This document shows positions 16,958-25,667 of a stretch of 35,559 bases of DNA, one piece after another (position 1 is the first letter of the stretch; every line of letters begins with the position of its first letter). Both the position numbers and the translations under genes were made by a program. Origin of the DNA: DASQPJ01 sp036268355 (GTDB taxonomy: Bacteria > Actinomycetota > Actinomycetes > Sporichthyales > Sporichthyaceae); assembly GCA_036268355.1 (NCBI GenBank), contig DATAUG010000130.1, positions 1 through 35,559 of the forward strand. The letters are read 5' to 3'. The notes under the pieces were generated by a model that saw only the letters and a program-made list of their open reading frames with translations, searched no databases and was not told where the DNA came from.

Positions 16958-17256
16958 TCAGTCACCCCATCGTCGAACCCAGCGTCGGGTAACAGCTTGC
17001 CAAACTCTCCGGCCGCAAATCGGTCAGTCCGCAACTTCGACCCCCAAACGGACCAAATGTCGCACCGCCGCGCCCGCGAGTCGCTCCATAGTCAGTTGCG
17101 CAGGTAGTTGAATGAACCTACTTGACCGCGCCCAGGGCGTGCAGACCCTGGCCGGGGGCGGCCGAGGTCGAGTTCCTGACCCGGCTCGGCGTCGGGGATC
17201 GACTGCGACGCCCTGATCGGGCTCGAATGCCAGTTCCGGGAATCGGTGAGGCAGCC

Positions 17257-17628
17257 TCAGACCGGCGCGGTGAAGCGCGGTCGCCGGGGTGGGCGTGGCT
17301 TGTTCGGGTCCGGAGCCAGGGTGCCGTCGGGCGCGATGTGGGCGAGCATCTGCGCGATCACGCCGAGCACGTGCGGGTTGTCCACGCTGTACAGCTGGCG
17401 GCGGACCTCGCGGCGGGCGCTGACGATGCCGGCCGCCCGCAGCTTGGCGAGCTGCTGGCTGGTGGCCGGGATCGTGGCCCCGGTCGCCTCGGCCAAGGTG
17501 GTGACGTCGAGTTCGGTGTCGGCCAGCAGGCAGACCAGGTGCAACCTGCCCGGCACCGAAAGCAGCCCGAAGGTCAGGGCGGCCGCCTCCAGCTGTGCCG
17601 GGGTGACCTTGCGCAGGGCGTCTGACAT
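17257..17628 (-). CDS. ArsR-type winged-helix transcriptional regulator
   Basis: 123 aa from an ATG at 17628; GGCAGG lies just upstream, and a TTG at 17640 is a possible longer start. The core (about 15-90) is an ArsR-type winged helix: LLSVPGRLHLVCLLADTELD, then VTTLAEATGATIPATSQQLA (recognition helix) and KLRAAGIVSARREVRRQLYS (wing). The C-terminus is Pro/Arg-rich (PNKPRPPRRPRF). No Cys or His cluster typical of metal-sensing ArsR proteins is present, so another signal is likely. It is divergent from the ABC operon and followed by a 299-base gap to the peptidase gene. It probably controls itself and perhaps the ABC operon through the palindrome at 17656-17679. Confidence 0.85.
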   Translation of the reverse strand: MSDALRKVTPAQLEAAALTFGLLSVPGRLHLVCLLADTELDVTTLAEATGATIPATSQQLAKLRAAGIVSARREVRRQLYSVDNPHVLGVIAQMLAHIAPDGTLAPDPNKPRPPRRPRFTAPV

Positions 17629-17655
17629 CGTGCCTGCCAATCTGCCGTCAATTAT

Positions 17656-17679
17656 TCATTAGCGCAATCGATTGAATGA
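17656..17679. promoter_or_regulatory. Candidate ArsR operator
   Basis: AT-rich patch 28 bases upstream of the regulator start. TCATT (17656-17660) and AATGA (17675-17679) flank a perfect 10-bp palindrome CAATCGATTG (17665-17674). ArsR/SmtB operators are imperfect AT-rich inverted repeats of this kind overlapping the regulator's own promoter, which supports autoregulation. Confidence 0.55.
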
Positions 17680-17747
17680 CTATTAAGCTCCGGGTCGCCG
17701 CGGCAGTACGCGTGATTCAGGTGTGCGGGGAGTCGGGAACGATGGCC

Positions 17748-17805
17748 AGAGGGTGCCTCACGGGGCCGCGCGCAGTAGGCCAGTTAGCCACGTGAGGCAC
17801 CCTCT
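17748..17805. repeat. Long perfect inverted repeat between ArsR gene and ABC operon
   Basis: AGAGGGTGCCTCACG (17748-17762) is the exact reverse complement of 17791-17805, leaving a 28-base loop. It sits 97 bases before the permease start and downstream of the putative operator. It is not between converging genes, so it may be an attenuator or leader structure, an insulator between the divergent units, or a dispersed repeat. Confidence 0.7.
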
Positions 17806-17901
17806 TGGTCTCGCGAGCGACGCCAGGTCGCGCCGCCCGCCGATCGCCGGCCCGCCGGGCCTCAGGTCAACCGTGCTCGCGTCGCCGGTGGAGGATACGC
17901 G

Positions 17902-19650
17902 ATGACCCTGCTGCGGCCTTACTCCGGCGACGGGGCGTTGGCGACCGGCCGATCCAGGTTCCTTGCCGACGCGGTGGTACTGCCCGGCGCGGCGGTGACC
18001 TTCTGGGTCTTGATCCGCCTGGGGCACGGGGTCAACCGACCCTTCGACCGGGTCAACGCCCCCACGTCGGTGTCCACGGACCCGGCGGTGCTGCCGTACT
18101 ACGCGGCTCGGTCGCTGCTCCGGATGTTCGTGGCGCTGTTCGCCTCGACGCTGTTCACGTTCGTCTACGCCACCGCCGCGGCGCGGTGGCGACGCGCCGA
18201 GGTGGTGCTGCTGCCGATTCTGGACGTGCTCCAGTCGGTCCCGGTGCTCGGATTCCTGTCGGTCACGCTGTCGATCTGGCTGACGCTGTTCCCACACACC
18301 TTCCTGGGCGTCGAGTGCGCCTCGGTGTTCGCGATCTTCACCAGCCAGGCCTGGAACATGACCTTCGGGTTCTACCAGTCGCTGGTGACGCAGCCGCGCG
18401 AGCTGGACGAGGCGGCTCGAGTGCTGCGGCTGACCAAGTGGCAGCGGTTCTGGAAGCTGGACGTGCCCAACGGCATGATCCCGTTGGTCTGGAACGGGAT
18501 GATGAGCTTCGGCGGCGGCTGGTTCTTCCTGGTCGCCTCCGAGGTGATCAGCGTCAACAAGCACACCTACGCGCTGCCCGGCATCGGTTCCTACGTGGCG
18601 GCCTGCTCGGCGAAGCAACAGACGGGTCGGATGCTGCTGGCGATCGGCGCGATGATCATCATGGTGATCGGCGTCAACGCGGTGTTCTGGCGGCCGTTGA
18701 CCGCCTGGGCCGAACGCTTCCGGGTCGAGCAGTCCGCGGCCACCGAGGCGCCCCGCAGCATCATGTTGGAGGTCCTGCGGCGGTCGGCCGTGGCGTCGGT
18801 GGTCGGGCGCGCGGTGCGTCCGGCAGGTCGGTTCCTGGACCGGGCGACCCGGCCCTTCGGGCTGGCCGAGTACCCGCTGCGGGTGAACCGCCGCCGCCGG
18901 AAGGTCGGCGACGTCGTCTTCGCCGCCGTGGTCCTCGAGGCGCTGCTCCTGGGAATTTGGCGGATGCTGGTCTACATCCAGAACGGCACGGGGTTGGGGG
19001 AGTTCCCGCACGCCTTCTGGCTGGGCCTGATCACCTTCGGTCGGGTGCTCGTGCTGATCGTGTTCAGCACGGTGGTCTGGGTGCCGATCGGGGTCTGGAT
19101 AGGCATGAACCCGCGGGTCTCGCGGTTCGCCCAGCCGATCGTCCAGGTGCTGGCCAGTTTCCCGACCAACTTCCTGTTCCCGCTGTTCACCTTGCTGCTG
19201 CTGCGCACCCACCTCAGCATCAACTTCGGCGGAATCGTGCTGATGGCGTTGGGTGCGCAGTGGTACATCCTGTTCAACGTCATCGCCGGGGCCAGCGCCA
19301 TCCCCACCGATCTGCGCGAGGTGGCGGCCAACCTGGGCCTGAGCCGGGTGCAGCGGTGGCGGTCGCTGATCGGGCCGGCGATATTCGGGGCCTGGGTCAC
19401 CGGAGGGATCACCGCGGCGGGCGGGGCCTGGAATGCCTCGATCGTCGCGGAGCTCGTCTCCTACGGTCACACGACCCTGGTCGCGACCGGGCTGGGCGCG
19501 TACATCGCCCAGTCCACCACCGACGGGAACTTCCCGCGCACGCTGGTCGGGGTGACGGTGATGAGCGTGTACGTGGTGGGGCTGAACCGGGTGTTCTGGC
19601 GTCGGCTCTACCGGCTGGCGGAGACCCGTTACTCGTTGCAGCAGGGCTGA
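17902..19650 (+). CDS. ABC transporter permease, two NitT/TauT-type domains fused
   Basis: 582 aa; GGAGG lies 8 bases before the ATG. Two complete BPD-type permease units are joined in one chain: unit 1 at about 25-300 and unit 2 at about 335-575, linked by a basic stretch (VNRRRRKVGD). Each has its own EAA coupling loop: ELDEAARVLRLTKWQRFWK in the first, DLREVAANLGLSRVQRWRS in the second. These loops dock on the ATPase encoded 33 bases downstream. Usually the two units are a homodimer or separate genes. The sequence type matches the nitrate/sulfonate/taurine class. No periplasmic-type binding protein is encoded next to it. Substrate unknown. Confidence 0.9.
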   Translation: MTLLRPYSGDGALATGRSRFLADAVVLPGAAVTFWVLIRLGHGVNRPFDRVNAPTSVSTDPAVLPYYAARSLLRMFVALFASTLFTFVYATAAARWRRAEVVLLPILDVLQSVPVLGFLSVTLSIWLTLFPHTFLGVECASVFAIFTSQAWNMTFGFYQSLVTQPRELDEAARVLRLTKWQRFWKLDVPNGMIPLVWNGMMSFGGGWFFLVASEVISVNKHTYALPGIGSYVAACSAKQQTGRMLLAIGAMIIMVIGVNAVFWRPLTAWAERFRVEQSAATEAPRSIMLEVLRRSAVASVVGRAVRPAGRFLDRATRPFGLAEYPLRVNRRRRKVGDVVFAAVVLEALLLGIWRMLVYIQNGTGLGEFPHAFWLGLITFGRVLVLIVFSTVVWVPIGVWIGMNPRVSRFAQPIVQVLASFPTNFLFPLFTLLLLRTHLSINFGGIVLMALGAQWYILFNVIAGASAIPTDLREVAANLGLSRVQRWRSLIGPAIFGAWVTGGITAAGGAWNASIVAELVSYGHTTLVATGLGAYIAQSTTDGNFPRTLVGVTVMSVYVVGLNRVFWRRLYRLAETRYSLQQG

Positions 19651-19683
19651 GCTCGAACCGAGCACCGAAGGGAGTGAACGACG

Positions 19684-21030
19684 ATGGTGGCACCCACGAT
19701 GACCCCGGTCGCCACTGCGGCGATCGTCGAGGTGGACAACGTCTCGAAGTCGTTCCCGGGCGCGCGGGGCACCATGCACCCGGTCCTGGACCACGTGACG
19801 TTGATCCTGCGCGAGGGCGAGGTCGTCGCGCTGTTGGGCAAGTCCGGATCGGGCAAGTCCACGCTGCTGCGCACGATCGCCGGGCTGATCGCCCCGAGCA
19901 GCGGGGCGGTCCGCTACCGCGGCACCGCCATCAACGGGGCCAACCCGGGGGTCGGGATGGTCTTCCAGTCCTTCGCGCTGATGCCCTGGTTGACCGTGCA
20001 GGCCAACGTCGAACTCGGCCTGCAGGCGCGGGCGGTCCCCGAGGCCGAGCGGTCGGCCCGGGCGCTGGCGGCCATCGACCTGATCGGCCTGGACGGCTTC
20101 GAGAGCGCCTACCCGAAGGAACTGTCCGGCGGGATGCGCCAACGTGTCGGCTTCGCCCGCGCCCTGGTGCTGCGGCCCGACGCGCTGCTGATGGACGAGC
20201 CGTTCTCCGCCCTCGACGTACTGACCGCGGAGAACCTGCGCACCGAGTTGATGGCGCTTTGGGCCCAGCCGGACTTCCCGACCAAGGCGATCTGCCTGGT
20301 GACCCACAACATCGAGGAGGCCGTGCTGCTGGCCGACCGGGTCATCGTGCTCGGTTCGAACCCGGGCCGGATCAAGGCTGAGGTCCCGGTTCACCTGCTC
20401 CGGCCCCGGGACCGTCGTTCGCCCACCTTCGAAGCCCTCGTCGACCAGCTCTACGCAATCCTGACCGACCGCGACGAGAGCCCGGCCGGGCGAACCGCGC
20501 CGAGCGGGCCGTTGACTCACCCGTTGCCCGCGGTGACCGTCGGCGGCCTGGCCGGCCTCGTCGAGATCGTGTACGCGCACAACGGACAGACCGACCTGCC
20601 CGACCTGGCCGACGAGCTTTCGTTCGAGATCGACGACCTGCTGCCGCTCGTGGACGCCGCGGTGATGCTCGGGCTGCTGGAGGTCGAGGGCGCTCAGGGG
20701 TTCCTGACCGAGACCGGCCGCGTCTGGTACACCGCCGACATCCAGACCAGCAAGCGGATCTTCGCCGAACTGGCGAGCACCCGGGCCCCGTTGGTCCGCA
20801 CGATCGTGAAGGCCTTGCAGAACAGCGACAACGGCACGCTGCGCGAGGACTTCTTCCGCGACCTGCTGCGCCGGGGCTTCACCACCGCCGACACCGAGGC
20901 CCAGTTGGACATCGCAATCGACTGGGGTCGCTACGGCGAACTGTTCGACTACGACTCCGACAGCGGGGAACTCGTGCTGTCCGAGGTAGCCGCGGCGCTG
21001 ACCGCCGGGCTGGCCGGGCTGGACGGCTGA
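19684..21030 (+). CDS. ABC transporter ATPase (NitT/TauT class) with AAA-associated C-terminal domain
   Basis: 448 aa; AGGGAG precedes the ATG. The ATPase domain (about 13-260) is complete: Walker A GKSGSGKS (52-59), Q-loop VFQSF (Gln95), signature LSGGMRQR (147-154), Walker B LLMDEP (168-173), switch His208. Residues about 300-430 form an extra domain of the AAA-associated C-terminal type (VGGLAGLVEIVYAHNGQTDL, LADELSFEIDDLLPLVDAA), a winged-helix-like module known from a subset of nitrate/sulfonate transporters lacking binding proteins. That domain may regulate the transporter. It is co-transcribed with the fused permease. Confidence 0.9.
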   Translation: MVAPTMTPVATAAIVEVDNVSKSFPGARGTMHPVLDHVTLILREGEVVALLGKSGSGKSTLLRTIAGLIAPSSGAVRYRGTAINGANPGVGMVFQSFALMPWLTVQANVELGLQARAVPEAERSARALAAIDLIGLDGFESAYPKELSGGMRQRVGFARALVLRPDALLMDEPFSALDVLTAENLRTELMALWAQPDFPTKAICLVTHNIEEAVLLADRVIVLGSNPGRIKAEVPVHLLRPRDRRSPTFEALVDQLYAILTDRDESPAGRTAPSGPLTHPLPAVTVGGLAGLVEIVYAHNGQTDLPDLADELSFEIDDLLPLVDAAVMLGLLEVEGAQGFLTETGRVWYTADIQTSKRIFAELASTRAPLVRTIVKALQNSDNGTLREDFFRDLLRRGFTTADTEAQLDIAIDWGRYGELFDYDSDSGELVLSEVAAALTAGLAGLDG

Positions 21031-21179
21031 CCCTCGGCCCGGACCCGTGGCGATCGACCCGTCCATCCGCTGCAAGTTCGCCCCGGGGCGAAGTTGCGTC
21101 TGCCCGCGTGCGTGGCCCGGCGTGGCGTCCGCCTCGCAGCTGTCCGCAGTCCCTAGCTTGTCAAAGGGGGTGCGGCAGC

Positions 21180-22241
21180 GTGGATTTCCGGCGGGCACGG
21201 GTGGGGCTGGCGGCTGCCGTGTGCGGGGCCGGGTTGGCGCTGTTCGCGGCATTGGGGCCGGCCGCGGCGGTCGGGGGCTACACCGCACGCGAGTTCTCCT
21301 CGGGCATCGGTTCCTACGCCGCCCCGGAGCAGATCACCTCCGGGCCGGACGGCGCGTTGTGGTTCACCGAGTTCCTCGGCAATCGGATCGGCCGGATGGA
21401 CACCTCCGGCCAGGTCAGCGAGTACGGCGCCGGGATCACCCCGGGTGCGTTGCCGTTCGGCATCACTTCGGGTCCGGACGGCGCGGTGTGGTTCACCGAG
21501 TACGCCGCCGGGCGCATCGGGCGCATCGACTCCGACGGCCAGGTGAACGAGTTCTTCATGGGGATCACGCCGCTGAGCGAGCCCGAGTCGATCACCACGG
21601 GCCCGGACGGGAACCTGTGGTTCACCGAACGCCACGGCGACCGGGTCGGCCGGCTGACGCCGCAGGGGGACATCACCGAGTTCCTGGCCGCCCCCGGCAG
21701 CACCCCGGAGGGCATCACGACGGGGCCGGACGGGGCGTTGTGGTTCGCCGAGTCCGGGACCAACCGGATCGGTCGCATCACCACCGACGGACGGGTGCAC
21801 GAGTTCTTCGCCGGGATCAGCGCCCACTCCGCGCCGACCGGCATCGTCGCCGGCCCGGACGGCAATCTGTGGTTCACCGAGTCCAGGGGCAACCGCGTCG
21901 GCCGGATCACCCCGAAGGGGCAGGTTCGGGAGTACTCCGTGGGAATCGACCTGAAGGCTGGTCCGTCCTGGATCACCGTCGGCCCGGACTCGCAGCTGTG
22001 GTTCACCGAGAAGCAGACCGACGCGGTGGCCCGGCTCGACCCCTACACCGGCCGGATCACCCGGTTCGCGACCGGCATCACCAAGCGGGCCGAGCCCGAC
22101 GGCATCACCACCGGCTCGGATCACCGGGTGTGGTTCACCGAACTACGGCTCGACCGCATCGCCCGGATCGAGTCCAGCGCCCCGGTCGGAACACTCGCCG
22201 CACCGACCCCGACCCAGACTCCGACTCCGCCCGCCCGTTAG
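21180..22241 (+). CDS. Secreted Vgb-like seven-bladed beta-propeller protein
   Basis: 353 aa from a GTG at 21180; GGGGG lies about 10 bases upstream and a signal peptide starts there (RRARVGLAAAVCGAGLALFA). The mature chain has seven repeats of 'I(T/V)xGPDGxLWFTE....NRIGRI...G.v.E', one per blade, as in virginiamycin B lyase (Vgb) and its many relatives. The tail is Pro/Thr-rich (APTPTQTPTPP). Vgb itself needs a His and a Glu-x-His on neighbouring blades. I do not see an equivalent set in the WFTE strands, and the protein is exported, so a lyase role is doubtful. It more likely binds something in the envelope. It follows the ABC operon by 149 bases. Confidence 0.8.
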   Translation: MDFRRARVGLAAAVCGAGLALFAALGPAAAVGGYTAREFSSGIGSYAAPEQITSGPDGALWFTEFLGNRIGRMDTSGQVSEYGAGITPGALPFGITSGPDGAVWFTEYAAGRIGRIDSDGQVNEFFMGITPLSEPESITTGPDGNLWFTERHGDRVGRLTPQGDITEFLAAPGSTPEGITTGPDGALWFAESGTNRIGRITTDGRVHEFFAGISAHSAPTGIVAGPDGNLWFTESRGNRVGRITPKGQVREYSVGIDLKAGPSWITVGPDSQLWFTEKQTDAVARLDPYTGRITRFATGITKRAEPDGITTGSDHRVWFTELRLDRIARIESSAPVGTLAAPTPTQTPTPPAR

Positions 22242-22310
22242 GGCAGCTGCCGGATGAGAAACTCCTGAGGAACCCGGCGGACGTCTGGCGCCCGGCGTCC
22301 GGAGCCGGTC

Positions 22311-22316
22311 TAGGCT
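22311..22316 (+). promoter_or_regulatory. -10 element of a probable leaderless promoter
   Basis: TAGGCT ends 7 bases before the ATG at 22324, and no Shine-Dalgarno lies between them. This spacing would place the transcript start on or next to the A of the start codon. Confidence 0.5.
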
Positions 22317-22323
22317 GCCACTC

Positions 22324-22713
22324 ATGAGTATCGAGGTGAGCATCCCCGAGCTGGCCGCGGCCTTGCGCCGGCACCCGTTCGTCTACCTGGTGGCGGTCGG
22401 CGACCAACCGCGGGCGCACGTGGTCGCGTCCTCGGCGCGGATGACCGACGGCGTGATCGTGGTGGCCGACGCGGGCCGGCGGAGCCGGAATTCGGTCATG
22501 GTGAACCCGTTGGTCATGCTGCTCGCGCCGCCGTTCGAGCCGGGCGGGTACTCGCTGATCATCGACGGGACCGCGGAGTTGACGGTGGATTCGGTGCTGG
22601 TCAGCCCGAGCCGCGCGGTCCTGCACCGGCCGGCTCCGGAGCCTGTCCCGGTGGCGGTCGACGGCGAGTGTGTGGCCGACTGCGTCAAGATCCCGGTGGA
22701 ACAAGGAACCTGA
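22324..22713 (+). CDS. Pyridoxamine-5'-phosphate-oxidase-like split-barrel protein
   Basis: 129 aa. The N-terminal helix (ELAAALRRHPFVYLVAVGD) leads into strands PRAHVVASSARMTDGVIVV and GRRSRNSVMVNPLVMLLAPP, then GGYSLIIDGTAEL. This is the FMN/F420-binding split barrel of the PPOX/flavin-reductase-like family, in which a substrate pocket forms between two subunits. A C-terminal extension carries Cys residues (DGECVADCVKIP). True pyridoxamine oxidases are about 200 aa; small actinobacterial versions usually bind F420, FMN or haem and have varied or unknown reactions. The promoter looks leaderless. It lies 82 bases after the Vgb-like gene. Confidence 0.75.
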   Translation: MSIEVSIPELAAALRRHPFVYLVAVGDQPRAHVVASSARMTDGVIVVADAGRRSRNSVMVNPLVMLLAPPFEPGGYSLIIDGTAELTVDSVLVSPSRAVLHRPAPEPVPVAVDGECVADCVKIPVEQGT

Positions 22714-22794
22714 CGGCGCGTCAGCCCGACGCCCGGACTCGGGGCGGTAACGAGGGACGACGGCGACGATCGGACCGGGGCGCCCCGCGGCCGT

Positions 22795-22813
22795 CAGCTC
22801 GGCTGCCGAGCTG
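22795..22813. terminator. Inverted repeat between converging genes
   Basis: CAGCTCGGC-t-GCCGAGCTG, perfect 9-base arms; in RNA about 7 pairs with a 5-base loop. Located between stops at 22713 (+) and 22832 (-). Confidence 0.6.
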
Positions 22814-22831
22814 GAACCCGGCGCGGTGTGG

Positions 22832-23377
22832 TCAGGGACTCGGGGAGCGGCCCGACTGGTCGTTGGCCAACACCTGCTCGTACCACCCGGAGCGGATCTC
22901 GTCGAGTTCCGGGTTGTCCCCGGGCCGATAGCCGGGAATGTCGAACCGCTGCGCCCAGGGCTTGAGATCGAGCACGGGCGTGCCGTGCACCATGTCCACG
23001 CCGGCGAACTCGACCACGGACCCGCTGATCTCGAGCACCTGGATCAGGTGCAGGCCCAGCGGGTTCGGCCGGGACGGGTAGCGGGTCGCGAACACCCCGA
23101 TGCGCCGGGTGTCGTGGCGCATCAGCAGGGGCACCACGCGCAGGTCCGCCGGTACCGGCGCCGCCTGGTGCAACCAGGTGATCAACCACGCGTGGTCGAA
23201 CCCCGCGAGGTCCGCCAGTCCGGCGGCGTAACGCTTGTGCAGGACCACCCGCCCACGGGCCCGGGGATTGCGCAGCGTCTGTTCCGGGGTGTGCTGCGCC
23301 CGCGTGTAGGGGCTGTCGATGTAGCCGATCGGGCGCATTGTCAGCTCGGCCGAGGACGCGTTGGACTCCTCCGACAA
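22832..23377 (-). CDS. trmO: tRNA (t6A37) N6-methyltransferase TrmO
   Basis: 181 aa from a TTG at 23377 with AGGGGGG six bases upstream; an internal ATG at residue 14 is an alternative but lacks a ribosome site. The TrmO (UPF0066/YaeB) signature is clear: MRPIGYIDSPYT at 14-25, GFDHAWLITWLH at 59-70, RRIGVFATRYPSRPNPLGLH at 91-110, GTPVLDLKPW at 132-141. TrmO uses S-adenosylmethionine to methylate the N6 of threonylcarbamoyladenosine 37 in tRNA-Thr, fine-tuning decoding. The length is near that of archaeal and short bacterial members; the longer C-terminal domain of the E. coli enzyme is absent. It stands alone between converging and divergent neighbours. Confidence 0.9.
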   Translation of the reverse strand: MSEESNASSAELTMRPIGYIDSPYTRAQHTPEQTLRNPRARGRVVLHKRYAAGLADLAGFDHAWLITWLHQAAPVPADLRVVPLLMRHDTRRIGVFATRYPSRPNPLGLHLIQVLEISGSVVEFAGVDMVHGTPVLDLKPWAQRFDIPGYRPGDNPELDEIRSGWYEQVLANDQSGRSPSP

Positions 23378-23554
23378 CCTTCGCCCCCCTCTCGTCGGGT
23401 GGGATCGTAGAGCAAGACCCCCGATACCCTCGACATGCAGGATGCAGGCTATGTATGCCCTGCCCCTTTGTATACGCGAGAGCTGTCACGGAGTTGCCGC
23501 GGCAAGTGCGGGGCCGATGCGTAGCCCGTATCCGACGGAGGCCAATCACTGCGG

Positions 23555-24325
23555 GTGGAGATCTGGTCGGATGTGACCTGCCCGTGGTGCGGGATCGGGC
23601 ATCAGCGCCTTCAGCAGGCGTTGGCGCGCTTCCCCGCGGCCGCTTCTGTGACGGTGGTTTACCGATCTTCCTGGTGAACAAGCATGCGCCGGACGGCACC
23701 TGGCCGGTGCGGGCACACCTGATGGGCCATTACCGGATGAACTGAGCCGCGCGCGCGACGGAGGAGCACGCGTGGCCAGGAATCCGGCAGTGGGCACTAC
23801 CGGCTGAACGAGGCCGAGACGCAGGCGAGCATCGACCGGATCGAGAAGGTCGCCGCCCAGGACGGGATCAGCCCGTACCACCTGCGCGACAATGTGACCG
23901 GAAACACGGCCCTCGCCCACGAGATGCTCGCCTACGCGAAGGTGTGCGGGCTCGGCTCGCAGGCCTGGGACAGGCTGTTCCCGGCCTACTTCGGCGAAGC
24001 TCGCTCGGTGTTCGACGTGGACTCGCTGGTCGTCCTGGGCGAGGAGGTCGGGCTGGATCCGGCCGAGCTGCGGACGGCGCTCGGCGAGCGGCGGTACCGG
24101 TTCAACGTCGAGAACGATGATCATGCGGCCCGCAGCCGAGGCGCCGAGGGCGTTCCGTACTTCCTGTTCGCGGGCCGTTATGCAATACCCGGGGCAGAGT
24201 CGGCCGAGACGATCCTGCGCGGGCTGACGCTGGGCTGGGAACACGTACACGCGCGCACGGCCCCGATCGAGGTGTTGTCCTCGACCGGGGCCGCGTGCGG
24301 GCCGGACGGCTGCCGGGTTCCCTGA
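23555..24325 (+). pseudogene. Broken DsbA/FrnE-type thiol oxidoreductase gene
   Basis: Three pieces in two frames make one FrnE-like DsbA-family protein. Piece 1 (23555-23677, GTG start) has VEIWSDVTCPWCGIG with the CPWC active site and stops at TGA after VVYRSSW. Piece 2 (about 23668-23745, shifted frame) continues as FLVNKHAPDGTWPVRAHLM, GHYRMN and stops. Piece 3 (open from 23741 to 24325, back in the frame of piece 1) resumes with GHYRLNEAETQASIDRIEK and carries the helical and C-terminal thioredoxin parts (GVPYFLFAGRYAIPGAESAE). One base appears to be missing near 23668, and a 67-base imperfect duplication or insertion separates the two GHYR(M/L)N copies (23725 versus 23792). The FrnE fold is unmistakable; whether the lesions are real or sequencing error is open. 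Confidence 0.75.
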
Positions 24326-24335
24326 GCCGTCCGGA

Positions 24336-25667
24336 TCAGCTCTGGTCGCCGGTGGTCCGGTGGTTGCCGGTGCTGTTCGCGCCGCCCTGGACACCGACCG
24401 AGCCGGAGGTGTCGCCGGACCGGTCGCTGTGGTCGCGGGTGTTGTCGGTGCGGTCCGGCTTCGGAGCCGGGGTCGGCGTGCTCGCCGTCGAGTCGTTGGT
24501 GCCGGTCCGACCCTCGGTGGTGCGGTTGTTCTCGGTGGTCGACGAGTCGGAGCCGGTGCCCGTGGTCGTCGATGAGGTGTTGCCTCGGGTGGCGTCGCCG
24601 GCGCTGCCAGACTCGGTGCCTACCCGGGCCGGCTGCTGATCGGACTTCGGTGCCGGGGTGGGCGCGCTCGAACTCGGCGCGCCCGGCGTTGTGCCGGGCT
24701 GCCCGGTGGTGTTGCCCGGTTGGGTGTCGCGGAAGCCGGGCCGGGTGATCTGCTGCGGGGCCGTGACGCCCGGCTGGACCGACGCGGTGGCCTGCGGGGC
24801 GACCTGGGGAACCTGGGGTTGCCCCGGCACGGGCACCTGGTTCGGGCCGCCTGGCGGCTGTTGGTTCTGCGGGGGCTGTTGGTTCTGTGGGACGGGCGCC
24901 GGGTTGTGGTCGAGTCGGCCCGGGCCGATGACGGCCGGCAGCCAGGGGCGGTTCGGGGGGTCGTCGGTCGGGCGGCCGATGCGCTGCCAACTGTTGTCCT
25001 GCCAGCGCCAGACGATGCCGGCGCGCCGGTCGGTGCCCCACTGGACCCAGTCGGCCGTGTCGGTCACCGGGTGGTCCCAGGTGGGCCGGAACCACCACGG
25101 GTGGCCGTTCCACTCCCCGTCCCACCAAACGTTTCCGGTGGACGACGAGTCATCGACGGTCGTGTTGTCCGAGCGGACGACCACGGCGGGGCCGGCGGAG
25201 GACTGGTCGTTCGACGCGGAGGCGTCGGTCGAGGTGCTCGGGGCCACGGTCTGCGGCGTCAGCTGGTCGAATGCGTCGAGCACGGACTGCTGCAGCGCGG
25301 CGCTCAGCCCGGGGCACTCATTCAGGCTGCTGAGCATGAGCAGAACCTCGTGTTGCTGTGTCGGATTGAGCCCGGAGATGTCGGAGCTGTAGACGTTCTG
25401 CACAGCGGGGGGCACCATCTGCGCCTGGTCGAGCTGCGTGTAGAACGTGTTGGCCCGGCCCAGGATCGGGTCGTTGTCGGCCACCCGTGGGGTCAGCTGC
25501 GCCATCCCGCAGGCGACCAGGGGAGAGCCCTGGATGGGCTGCGCCTCGCTCACCGTGCTGGCAGTCGTGCTGCTTGGGCCGCAGGCCGAAAGGCTCGTCA
25601 GCAGGCCGCCGGCCAGCACGGCCGCGACGATTGTGCGGTTTTTCGTCGTGGTCAGGGGCGTGGTCAT
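24336..25667 (-). CDS. Lipoprotein with disordered Pro/Gln/Thr-rich C-terminal half
   Basis: 443 aa. The N-terminus (TIVAAVLAGGLLTSLSAC) is a lipoprotein signal with lipobox LSAC, so Cys29 would be lipidated and anchored on the outer face of the membrane. Residues about 50-140 form a small helical domain (VACGMAQLTPRVADNDPILG, LNECPGLSAALQQSVLDAF). Next comes a Trp-rich beta segment (about 178-240: NVWWDGEWNGHPWWFRPTWD, WVQWGTDRRAGIVWRWQDNS). The remainder is low complexity: NQQPPQNQQPP, many PGQP, then Ser/Thr/Asp/Arg-rich. The Trp segment may be a carbohydrate- or wall-binding module (inference). Its stop lies 10 bases from the end of the broken DsbA gene. Function unknown. Confidence 0.75.
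   Translation of the reverse strand: MTTPLTTTKNRTIVAAVLAGGLLTSLSACGPSSTTASTVSEAQPIQGSPLVACGMAQLTPRVADNDPILGRANTFYTQLDQAQMVPPAVQNVYSSDISGLNPTQQHEVLLMLSSLNECPGLSAALQQSVLDAFDQLTPQTVAPSTSTDASASNDQSSAGPAVVVRSDNTTVDDSSSTGNVWWDGEWNGHPWWFRPTWDHPVTDTADWVQWGTDRRAGIVWRWQDNSWQRIGRPTDDPPNRPWLPAVIGPGRLDHNPAPVPQNQQPPQNQQPPGGPNQVPVPGQPQVPQVAPQATASVQPGVTAPQQITRPGFRDTQPGNTTGQPGTTPGAPSSSAPTPAPKSDQQPARVGTESGSAGDATRGNTSSTTTGTGSDSSTTENNRTTEGRTGTNDSTASTPTPAPKPDRTDNTRDHSDRSGDTSGSVGVQGGANSTGNHRTTGDQS

Noticed and set aside
17758..21288. Minus-strand frame of 1176 codons
   Set aside because: It lies opposite the ABC permease and ATPase, whose motifs are complete; the product has no recognisable domain.
21180..22241. 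Streptogramin B resistance lyase
   Set aside because: The propeller is exported and lacks a visible His/Glu-x-His catalytic set, so a resistance role is not supported.
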